Source: Streptomyces brasiliensis (lineage in GTDB: Bacteria > Actinomycetota > Actinomycetes > Streptomycetales > Streptomycetaceae). From it: a stretch of 64,000 nt of DNA. The stretch is taken from contig NZ_BMQA01000006.1 of NCBI RefSeq assembly GCF_014647875.1, positions 124,001 through 188,000 of the forward strand, given 5' to 3'. How positions within the stretch are numbered: the stretch's first letter is position 1; each line of letters opens with the position of its first letter. Below are positions 18,001 to 24,350 of the stretch, one piece after another. The translations under genes and the position numbers were made by a program. The notes below the pieces were generated by a model, which worked only from the letters and a program-made list of their open reading frames with translations, did not search any database and was not told the origin of the DNA.

Positions 18001-18671
18001 TGGGTCAGGTCGACGCCGGTGTCGAGCACGGCGACGGTGACGCCCTTGCCGGTGAGCCCGGTGTCCCAGGCGGCCTGGGTGCCGATCTGCGCGTTGCTCT
18101 CGGCCATGTCGGCCTTGACGCGCCCGTCCAGCCAGACCTTGTCGATGCCGCCCTGCCCGGTGAACGACCGCCAGAAGGTCCGGCCCTTGTCGGCCGCGAC
18201 GGCGGCGCCGCGCAGACTCGCGAGGCTGCGCGTCCGTTCGGCTCCGCGCGGGGTGACGGTCCGTGCGCCCTTGTCATAGGTCACGATCAGCGGCAGCTCG
18301 TCGCTGTTCTTGTCGGTGAGCCCCTGCCGTATCAGCCCGCTGACATCGAACAGCCGCCGGTCCAGGGTCCCCGCCCGGAGATACGGCTGCGCCTCGTCGG
18401 GTACGACGGTGATGTCGCCGTTGCTGGTCTGCGTGCGCACGGCCCCGGTGGCCCCGGCGGGCCGCTGCACGGTGACCGTCTTCTTCCCCTGCCCCAGATC
18501 CGTGACCGTCACCTTGTCGCCGGTGACGAGGGTGACGGTGGTGGCGGCGTCCGGCGGGCGCGTGCCCTGGCCCGCGGCCTCCCGGGCGACCGCCGGGGCG
18601 ATCGGCACCAACGCGAGCACGAGCCCCGCCGACAGGAGGGTCGCGCCACGTCTGACTGCTCCTCTGGTCAT
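15054..18671 (-). CDS. Secreted subtilisin-like serine protease (S8 family)
   Basis: The 1205-residue protein starts with a signal peptide (TRGAVRRGATLLSAGLVLAL, cleavage near residue 29-31), followed by a propeptide-like region to about residue 195. The S8 catalytic triad is visible as D217 in VAVLDTGVDLTHPDL, H252 in GHGTHVTSTVGG and S422 in SGTSMATPHVAG. N346 of AAGN is the oxyanion-hole Asn. Beyond residue 550 lie beta-sandwich repeats, a PA-like segment (GKAVLARLAADADPNALAQA) and a C-terminal Ig-like module. The start at 18671 has an AGAGG ribosome-binding site 5 nt upstream; the open frame continuing upstream is not needed. The gene is divergent from mbl. The large size suggests an extracellular protease with substrate-docking modules. 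Confidence 0.93.
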   Translation of the reverse strand: MTRGAVRRGATLLSAGLVLALVPIAPAVAREAAGQGTRPPDAATTVTLVTGDKVTVTDLGQGKKTVTVQRPAGATGAVRTQTSNGDITVVPDEAQPYLRAGTLDRRLFDVSGLIRQGLTDKNSDELPLIVTYDKGARTVTPRGAERTRSLASLRGAAVAADKGRTFWRSFTGQGGIDKVWLDGRVKADMAESNAQIGTQAAWDTGLTGKGVTVAVLDTGVDLTHPDLADRVSTTKSFIEGQEVADRNGHGTHVTSTVGGSGTASEGKEKGVAPEATLAVGKVLSDQGSGSESQIIAGMEWAARDVHARIISMSLGSTEASDGTDPMAQAVDTLTAETGALFVVAAGNTGVPSSIGSPGAADAALTVGAVDSADQAAYFTSGGPRYIDNALKPDISAPGVDILAARSQLIGGSGYYTAMSGTSMATPHVAGVAALLAQEHTDWTGAQLKDALMSTSKQLDESVYTLGSGRVSVPDAIDATLTATGSADLGFYSWPYDADKPVTRTLTYTNSSDTAVELSLSVQGAPGGVATLADTSLTVPAHGTAATTVTGDGSKAPVGNTSGQIVASVAGTPVAHTAFGLVKEEERYTLTVHVKDRAGASTSAPLAVQQLATGVDPFPTQVGDSGTLELRLKPGTYSVTSFLDVRGSHGADSLGLGFLAAPEITLDHDQEITLDGRKLREIKADVDRRTESRQLIMEYDRNAHGSDLFDAVQLPLTYDSIFAAPTGKVTQGSFEYRTVWRLAKPLLEVKGIGEATVQSGGTLLEGRTKLPLVDIGDGPVTGDVRGKAVLARLAADADPNALAQAVQDAGAKALFVTDDAPGRLMAWWGADDGSDRPLQIATVDAADADRLRDAGQVDMTGTRNSPYVYDLSQGHPGGVPDRDLTYAPTGRQLAALDVKFHAVKPVPGGEFRYSITDAFPIGLGFQSLIDLPAERTDYVSTGPGQLWHESVTAGNGALEERSGLVSYTGGTHPELNWFKPVWHPWLGTGLGFGQQRSGNVIQINAPGWGDSGPDHTGFGDVWSGETGMDQYTAVSVDGTQVDRRKSSAAYVWDAPADEHTYQVTTDTTLDPEQWDLATKGHAEWTFKSAATPEDSWTYLPLINLAFDVDTDLAGDVRGGSRVPIGLGAEYVADASGTGTLGGGRLEVSYDDGTTWRTVQLTDGRGASWHGTLTVPRDAEHISLRASARDDRGGSVTQEIIRAVGVK

Positions 18672-18921
18672 CCACGCCTCTTCTCGTCCGAGTGCGGTGA
18701 GCGCTGCGAGAAGTGTCATGGGGCTTGTGTTGCCGGGGGGTTGAGCGGTGGTGGCGGAAAACCGTCCTGGCAGGTTCCCGCCAAGAGCGCCCCGAACCCC
18801 CCGTTCAGCCGCACCCCGCCCGGCCCCCTCCAAGCGGCGCGCCCCCCCGCCTACCACACAGGATGGCGAACAAGGCACGCCACACCGGCGGAGCCGCTTC
18901 GTTCACCCGGGAGGAACCGCG

Positions 18922-19959
18922 ATGACCGTCAGGCTGGAGCAGTTGCGCCGCTGCCACTTCGCCGTCGATCTGGGGGCGGCCCGTACCCGGGTGTATGTGA
19001 AGGGCGCCGGGCTGGTCGTCGACCAGCCGTCCGCCGCTGCCGTGAACACCCGCACCGGCGCGCTCATCGCCGTGGGCGAGTTCGCGGAGCGGATGACGGG
19101 ACGGACGCCCAGTTATATCCGGGTCGTACGGCCCATTTCGGGCGGCACCGTCGTCGACATCCAGATGGCCCAGCGCATGCTGCGTCATCTGCTCGGCGAC
19201 AAGATGCGCCGCGCGCTGCGCCGCAAGCCCCGGCTGCGGGGCGCGGCCTGCACGCCGCACGACGCGGGACCGCTGGCCCAGCGGGCGACCATCGAGACCC
19301 TGGTGGGGCTCGGTGCGCGCCGGGTCGAGCTGGTGGACACACTGATCGCCGCCGCCGTCGGCTGCGGGCTCCCCGTCGAGCAGCCCGAGGGCATGATGAT
19401 CGTCGTGTGCGGTGCGGCCCACACGCAGGTCGCCGTGCTGTCCCTCGGGTCGATCGTCACGGCCGAGCGGATTCCGGTGGGCGGTGAGGCCGTCGACAAC
19501 GCGATCGTGCAGCACCTGCGGCTCGAGCACGAGCTGATGCTGCCCAGCCAGTCCGTACGGCCGCTCCAGCTCGCCCTGTCCGGCAACGGCCTCACCGCAC
19601 ACGGGCCGACGTCCACCGAGATCCACGGCAGGGACGTGGCCACCGGCCTCGCCCGGTCCGTACGGGTGGACACGGCCGCCGTGCGCGACGCGATCCAGAC
19701 CCCGCTGACGGGCGTTCTCGACGGCATCGGCAAGGTGCTGCGGGGCTGCCCGCCCGACCTGGTGGCCGACCTCGCCGACCGCGGGATCATAATGGTCGGC
19801 GGCTCCGCGCTGCTGCCCGGCCTCGATCAGATGCTGCGTCAGGCGACGGGCATGCCGGTGAACATCGCGGAACGGCCGGAGCTGTGCGCCGTCCAGGGCA
19901 TCGGGGCCATGCTGGAGGGACAGATCGAGCCGCTGGTCCTGGACCCGCTGGCCGCCTGA
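18922..19959 (+). CDS. mbl: MreB-like cytoskeletal protein (Mbl type)
   Basis: A 345-residue actin-fold protein with MreB-family motifs: phosphate 1 FAVDLGAARTRVYVKG near residue 14, then VVRPISGGTVVDIQMAQRML, VVCGAAHTQVAVLSLGS (phosphate 2), VGGEAVDNAIVQHLRLEH and IIMVGGSALLPGLDQMLRQA (adenosine region). S. coelicolor has three MreB relatives: MreB in the mre cluster, Mbl (SCO2451) and a truncated one. The isolated context and neighbours fit SCO2451, which contributes to spore-wall integrity together with MreB. The start is supported by GGGAGG at 18909-18914, 7 nt upstream. Some motif residues (GAAR rather than GTAN) are divergent, so polymerisation may be weak or MreB-dependent. Confidence 0.85.
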   Translation: MTVRLEQLRRCHFAVDLGAARTRVYVKGAGLVVDQPSAAAVNTRTGALIAVGEFAERMTGRTPSYIRVVRPISGGTVVDIQMAQRMLRHLLGDKMRRALRRKPRLRGAACTPHDAGPLAQRATIETLVGLGARRVELVDTLIAAAVGCGLPVEQPEGMMIVVCGAAHTQVAVLSLGSIVTAERIPVGGEAVDNAIVQHLRLEHELMLPSQSVRPLQLALSGNGLTAHGPTSTEIHGRDVATGLARSVRVDTAAVRDAIQTPLTGVLDGIGKVLRGCPPDLVADLADRGIIMVGGSALLPGLDQMLRQATGMPVNIAERPELCAVQGIGAMLEGQIEPLVLDPLAA

Positions 19960-19980
19960 CCCGCCGTCGGCGGCCTCCGG

Positions 19981-20082
19981 TCAGTACGGCAGGATCCGCC
20001 CGGAGGGTGTCCTGCGGTCGATCTCCTGGCCGCGGGGAGCGGCGGGCCGACGGCTGACTCGCACACGGATCCGACGCTCCAT
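19981..20082 (-). CDS. 33-codon small arginine-rich protein
   Basis: The ATG at 20082 is preceded by a strong AGGAGG ribosome-binding site 6 nt away. It opens a 33-residue frame starting MERRIRVRVSRRPAAPRGQE and ending GRILPY before a TGA at 19981. The predicted peptide is highly basic, with about nine Arg. It lies tail-to-tail with mbl and downstream of the pstB-like gene in the same direction. No function can be assigned. The strong Shine-Dalgarno sequence and the clean stop are the main support; absence of a homologue would argue for a chance ORF. Confidence 0.5.
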   Translation of the reverse strand: MERRIRVRVSRRPAAPRGQEIDRRTPSGRILPY

Positions 20083-20191
20083 GACGCCCTCCTCATGCCT
20101 CGAACTGCCTCACGGTCACGACCGGGTACGGCAGATCGTTCCCACCGGGGCGTGGGTCATGCCTCTGGAACGTGACCTGTCGGCGGGGTGG

Positions 20192-21037
20192 CTAGCCGAA
20201 GCGGCCCTCCACGTAGTCCGAGGTGCGCGGGTCCGAGGGGCTCGCGAACATCATGGCCGTGGGGCCGTGTTCGACGATCGCGCCGGGCGTGTTCTGCTCC
20301 GCGAGGAAGAACGCGCACTGGTCGGAGACCCGCGCCGCCTGCTGCATGTTGTGGGTGACGATCACGATCGTGACCTCGTGGGCCAGTTCGCGGATCGTCT
20401 CCTCGATCCGCCGCGTGGACGTGGGGTCCAGCGCGGAGCAGGGCTCGTCCATCAGCAGGACCTGGGGCCGTACCGCGAGGGAGCGGGCGATGCACAGGCG
20501 CTGCTGCTGGCCGCCGGAGAGCGCGCCGCCGGGCTGGCGCAGCCGGTCCCGCACCTCCTTCCACAGGCCCGCCTTCGCCAGGCACTCCTCCACCAGGTCG
20601 TCCTTGGCGTCGCCTCTCATCCGGATCCCGGTGAGCTTCAGGCCCGATGTCACGTTGTCGTAGATGGACATCGCGGGGAACGGGTTCGGCTTCTGGAAGA
20701 CCATGCCGATCTTCCGCCGGGCCTCGGTCAGCCGCTGCCCGGCGGCGTAGATGTCCTGGCCGTCCACGAGGACCTCGCCGGCCAGCGACGCGGAGGCGAC
20801 GAGTTCGTGCATGCGGTTGAGGATCCGCAGGAACGTCGACTTGCCGCAGCCGGAGGGGCCGATGAGGGCCGTGACCAGGCCGGCGGGCATGGTCAGCGAC
20901 ACCCGGTCGAGGACTTTGTGGTCACCGAACCATGCCGAGATGCGGCGCGCTTCGAGCGTCGCGCCGCTCACCCCGGGCACGGCCGCGGCCAGGGGCAGGG
21001 GCAGTGTGGTCTCGGTCTGGGTCGTCTGGTCGGTCAC
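20192..21037 (-). CDS. pstB: Phosphate-type ABC transporter ATP-binding protein (PstB family)
   Basis: A 281-residue ABC ATPase with all canonical motifs: Walker A GPSGCGKST, Q-loop MVFQKPNPFPAMSIYDNV, signature LSGGQQQRLCIARSLA, Walker B VLLMDEPCSALDP and H-loop IVIVTHNMQQAARVSDQ. The FQKPNPFPAMSIYDNV segment is specific to PstB, which energises phosphate uptake through PstC-PstA. A 30-residue extension precedes the usual N-terminus. Unusually, it is the last gene of the cluster, separated from pstC and pstA by more than 12 kb of genes for surface proteins. No phoU is adjacent. It may serve this cluster's permease or be interchangeable with the housekeeping Pst system; which one is inference. 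Confidence 0.9.
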   Translation of the reverse strand: MTDQTTQTETTLPLPLAAAVPGVSGATLEARRISAWFGDHKVLDRVSLTMPAGLVTALIGPSGCGKSTFLRILNRMHELVASASLAGEVLVDGQDIYAAGQRLTEARRKIGMVFQKPNPFPAMSIYDNVTSGLKLTGIRMRGDAKDDLVEECLAKAGLWKEVRDRLRQPGGALSGGQQQRLCIARSLAVRPQVLLMDEPCSALDPTSTRRIEETIRELAHEVTIVIVTHNMQQAARVSDQCAFFLAEQNTPGAIVEHGPTAMMFASPSDPRTSDYVEGRFG

Positions 21038-21086
21038 GGCTTGTCCTTCGTCGACGGTGGAGCAACTTCGGCGGCGGGGCGGGCGG

Positions 21087-22037
21087 TCACAGCAGGTTCG
21101 GCAGGAGCATCAGCGCCTGGTCCGCGGTGGCCAGGCCCAGCGCGCCCAGGAGCGGGACGCCCACGACCCAGGTCTGCGGCCGGCCCCAGCGGGTGCGGGC
21201 CCAGGTGAGGGCGGCGGCGGCCAGGACGAGGCCCTGGCCCCACAGCACGAGCGACAGCCAGGCCGAGGTCCCGGTGGCCATCGGCTTCTCCTCCTCCGGC
21301 AGCGCGCCTGCCGCGAGGGCAGGCGCCGGAGTGGCCTGGACGTCCGAGACCAGGTCCGCGTCCACGCGCAGGATGCCCCGGGGCATGAACGGGGTGCCGT
21401 CGGCCGTGATGAGGGTGAGCCGGCCGTGGCCCTCGGCGGGCGCGGGCGGCTGCGGGTCACCGGGCCGGCGCGGCCCGATCACCTGGTACGTGTGCTTGCC
21501 CTGACCCGTCGTCACGGTGAACTTGTCACCCGTGCTCAGCTCGCCCAGCCGCCGGAAGGGCCCGCCGTACGTCGCCTGGCGGGCCATGATGACGCTGACC
21601 CCGAGCTGTCCGGGCAGGGGGGTGTCCCGGCGGTGGCCGGGGCCGTGGGACAGGGCGTCGGCCGTGGTGCCCTCGTGGACAACCTCGCGCAGTCCCAGTG
21701 CGGGAATCTCGAGGAGGGCGACGGGCTCCCCCGGTTTCGGCGCCCGGCTGCCGCCTGCGGACTGCCCGATGGGGGCGAGGCCGTTGGCGAGGTCGGAACG
21801 GAAGGTCGCGTAGTCGACCTGCCGGTCACGGGCGTGCCGCAGGTTGCTGACGAGACCGGCGTCCGCGACGAAGCCGAGCAGCAGCGCTGCCAGGATGGTC
21901 AACGCCGCGCCGGCGATGCGCAGTCCGGGCCCCGCGGGCGGGCGTGCCGGGCGGCTGGGGCGCGCCCCGCCGGGCCCGGGAGCCGACACTAGGTCGGCCG
22001 CCACGGGCCCGGCGGGGGAGGTGACCGGTGCCGTCAT
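21087..22037 (-). CDS. Sortase-fold membrane protein lacking catalytic His and Cys
   Basis: The 316-residue protein has an N-terminal membrane segment (about 41-63), an extracytoplasmic sortase-like domain (about 105-230) and two C-terminal membrane segments (about 258-282 and 290-312). Landmarks of class E-like sortases are present: VALLEIPALGL, HGPGHRRDTPLPGQLG, TYGGPF and LGELSTGDKFTVTT. The catalytic His of the usual VIAGHR is replaced by Arg153 (VIMARQ), and the catalytic Cys of LTTC by Ala212 (LTLITADG). Arg220 may correspond to the active-site Arg. It therefore cannot perform standard transpeptidation and is probably a binding or assembly factor. The start overlaps the upstream gene by 4 nt (ATGA). 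Confidence 0.8.
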   Translation of the reverse strand: MTAPVTSPAGPVAADLVSAPGPGGARPSRPARPPAGPGLRIAGAALTILAALLLGFVADAGLVSNLRHARDRQVDYATFRSDLANGLAPIGQSAGGSRAPKPGEPVALLEIPALGLREVVHEGTTADALSHGPGHRRDTPLPGQLGVSVIMARQATYGGPFRRLGELSTGDKFTVTTGQGKHTYQVIGPRRPGDPQPPAPAEGHGRLTLITADGTPFMPRGILRVDADLVSDVQATPAPALAAGALPEEEKPMATGTSAWLSLVLWGQGLVLAAAALTWARTRWGRPQTWVVGVPLLGALGLATADQALMLLPNLL

Positions 22038-23365
22038 GCGATCTTCACCGATACGGAGGTGGCGCTGCCATTGGCGTATCCGCCGCGCTTCGCCGTGACG
22101 GTCACGGTCAGCTTGTGGCCGCGGTCCGAACGGGTGGGCGTGTACGTCGACTTGGTGGCGCCGCTGATGGTCTTGCCGTCGCGCTTCCAGACGTAGCTGT
22201 ACGAGGTGGCCGCCGGCTTCCAGCTTCCCGGCTTCGCGGTCTGCTTGTAGCCGACCTTGTGGGTGCCGGAGATCGAGGGCTTCGTCCCGACCTTCAGGGC
22301 CGGGCCGAGCCCCACGGTCACGGCCGGGCTCGTCGAGACCGTGCTGCCCGTGGTGTTCTTGCCGGTCGCGCGGCAGGCGATCTTGTGCTTGTACTCGGCG
22401 CCGCCGAGCGTGCGGGTCTTCGCGGTCTGGCCGCTGATCACCTTGCCGTCCTTGAGCCAGGCGTACGACACGGAGGTCGCGCCGCTGAAGGACACCGAGC
22501 AGGTCACGGTGGAGCCGGCGCGCACGGTGCCGGTGACCTTCGCGGCCGAGACGACCGCCGGGGGCTTGATCTTCACCGTGTACGACAGCGCCGCGGACAC
22601 CGAGGGTCCGTACACCGCCGGGTCGGCCGGGGTGAACGAGGCCTTCAGGCTGTGCGTGCCGACGGCCAGGGAACTGGTGCTCAGGGTGGCCGTGCCGCCG
22701 GAGACGGTGACCGGGCTGCCGAGCTGGGTGGTGCCGTCGAGGAAGCGCACGGTGCCGGTCGCGGTCGCCGGGGAGACGGCCGCCGTCAGCTTGACCGCCG
22801 TGCCCTGCACGACCGGGCTCGCCGGGCTCGCGGTGAGCTTGGTGGTAGTGGGCGTGACGGTGACGGGCTCGGTGGACTGGTACGTCGTGTCGGACGTGAA
22901 CCAGATCGGCGCCGTGAAGTCGCCGTAGGTCGTGGAGCCGAACGGCATACGGCACGTGAGCGTGAAGTCGTACCGGCCCTGGAGGGTGGTGAAGCCCGCC
23001 TCGCTGGCGTAGTCGCGCATGGTCTCCGTCAGCGGGACCGCGAAGCCGCCGTTCTGGGTGGCGGGGTAGATGTCGATGGGCGAGTTGCCCACCACGATCT
23101 GGCCCTCGGCGGGGAAACCGGCGCCGCGCACCGTGACGATGAGGTTGGTCGCCGGCTGCGGGCACTGGCCGGCCGTAGTCAGCAGGATGCCGCTGGTGTC
23201 GGCGCCGGTGGCCGGGTCCACCGCCATCCCGCCGAGCACGTCGGCACTGGCACCGCCGGTGCCGAGCGCGAGCGAGCCGGCGGCGAGCAGGGACACGAGC
23301 GCGGCGGCCAGCGGCCTGCGTACGGCCTTGAAGCGCTCGGTCGTGAAACGCGTCGTGAAGCGCAT
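22034..23365 (-). CDS. Secreted protein: cluster-specific domain plus Ig-like repeats
   Basis: A 443-residue protein with a Sec signal peptide (cleavage near ASA at residue 41). It has the roughly 120-residue domain shared by four proteins of this cluster (Cys in AGQCPQPATN, then GFPAEGQIVVGNSP, NGGFAVPLTETMRDYASEAG and FTLTCR). An Ig-like domain follows (TVRFLDGTTQLGSPVTVSGG), then two Ig-like C-terminal repeats with Cys pairs and YxWLKDGK / YVWKRDGK strands. There is no C-terminal membrane segment or sorting signal, so it is predicted to be free or held non-covalently at the surface. It is coupled to the inactive sortase gene by a 4-nt overlap. The function is unknown; adhesion or scaffolding is inferred from the Ig repeats. 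Confidence 0.78.
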   Translation of the reverse strand: MRFTTRFTTERFKAVRRPLAAALVSLLAAGSLALGTGGASADVLGGMAVDPATGADTSGILLTTAGQCPQPATNLIVTVRGAGFPAEGQIVVGNSPIDIYPATQNGGFAVPLTETMRDYASEAGFTTLQGRYDFTLTCRMPFGSTTYGDFTAPIWFTSDTTYQSTEPVTVTPTTTKLTASPASPVVQGTAVKLTAAVSPATATGTVRFLDGTTQLGSPVTVSGGTATLSTSSLAVGTHSLKASFTPADPAVYGPSVSAALSYTVKIKPPAVVSAAKVTGTVRAGSTVTCSVSFSGATSVSYAWLKDGKVISGQTAKTRTLGGAEYKHKIACRATGKNTTGSTVSTSPAVTVGLGPALKVGTKPSISGTHKVGYKQTAKPGSWKPAATSYSYVWKRDGKTISGATKSTYTPTRSDRGHKLTVTVTAKRGGYANGSATSVSVKIA

Positions 23366-23380
23366 GATCTCTCTTCCGGC

Positions 23381-24304
23381 TCAGACGTTGGTCGTGTCGG
23401 TGGTGGCGTCGAAGTCCTCGCGTGCACGGGCCCGGCGGACGACGAGGACACCCGCGAGGACCAGCGCGGCCGACACGGCGCCGAGCGCGCCCGCGTCGAC
23501 ACCCGTGGCCGCGAGCGAGCCGCTGCCGGAACCGCCGCCGGACGCACCGCCGTTGACATCGGTCGACACGTCCAGGGAGCCGCCGGAGTCGCCGGAGTCG
23601 CCGCCCGTGGCACCGCCGTCGGCGGCCGAGGTGTCCGAGGGAGAGACGCTGTCCGTCGGCTCACCGGTGTCGGTGGGCTCGGTGCTGTCGCTCGGGGTCG
23701 CGGTGTCCGAGGGCAGAGAGGTGTCCGACGGCTCGACCGTGTTCGACGGGGTCGCGGTCGTGGTGTCCGAAGCGGTCGGCGAGGTGCTCGGAACGCCCGG
23801 GTCCGTGGCCGTGTAGTCGGTGTCGGAGGTGAACCAGATCGGCGCCGTGAAGTCGGCGAGGCTGGTGGGGTTGAACGCCGTACGGCAGGTGACCGTGAAG
23901 TCGTAGCGGCCCTCGAGCTTGGTGAAGCCCGCCGTGGCCGCGTAGTCCTGCATCGTCTCCGACAGGGGGACGCGCAGGCCGCCGTTCTCCGCGGTCGGGT
24001 ACGTGCCGACCGGCGAGTTGCCCACCACGTTCTGGCCCTCGGCCGGGAAACCCTTGCCCTTCACCGAGACGATGATGTTGGTCGCGGTGTCCGGGCAGGG
24101 ACCCGAGGTGGTCAGGCTCATCCCGTCGTCGTTCTTGCCGGTCGTCGGGGCCACCTCCAGCGTGCCGGCGGACTCGGCGGCCGACGCCTGGGCGACGGTC
24201 ACCGCGGAGACGAGCAGCCCCGCCGCGCCGCAGGCCGCGATCAGCGCGCCGGCACGGACGGTGGCCGCCCTGGACATCCGGGGTCGGTGAGGTGTGAAGG
24301 ACAC
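23381..24304 (-). CDS. LAATG-tailed surface protein with cluster-specific domain
   Basis: A 307-residue protein. A signal peptide (residues about 12-43) is followed by the shared cluster domain (Cys70 in TTSGPCPDTATN, GFPAEGQNVVGNSP, Cys140 in YDFTVTCRTAF). Next come a Thr/Ser/Pro-rich stalk (about 171-228) and a Gly-rich linker. The protein ends with an LAATG motif (264-268), a hydrophobic helix (271-289) and a basic tail (RRARAR). LAxTG is the motif used by class E sortases in Streptomyces, so cell-wall anchoring is predicted. The enzyme would have to come from elsewhere, because the sortase-like gene in this cluster lacks catalytic residues. The start is the GTG at 24304, with GGGAG 7 nt upstream. 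Confidence 0.8.
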   Translation of the reverse strand: MSFTPHRPRMSRAATVRAGALIAACGAAGLLVSAVTVAQASAAESAGTLEVAPTTGKNDDGMSLTTSGPCPDTATNIIVSVKGKGFPAEGQNVVGNSPVGTYPTAENGGLRVPLSETMQDYAATAGFTKLEGRYDFTVTCRTAFNPTSLADFTAPIWFTSDTDYTATDPGVPSTSPTASDTTTATPSNTVEPSDTSLPSDTATPSDSTEPTDTGEPTDSVSPSDTSAADGGATGGDSGDSGGSLDVSTDVNGGASGGGSGSGSLAATGVDAGALGAVSAALVLAGVLVVRRARAREDFDATTDTTNV

Positions 24305-24350
24305 GGTGTTTCTCCCTTGACGGTGGTTCAGGACGGGGTGGCGAGGGGGT

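Noticed and set aside
15135..19487. 1450-codon open frame on the plus strand
   Set aside because: It is antisense to the subtilase gene and out of frame with mbl; the product is Gly/Arg/Val-rich low complexity. Such frames are an artefact of extreme third-position GC.
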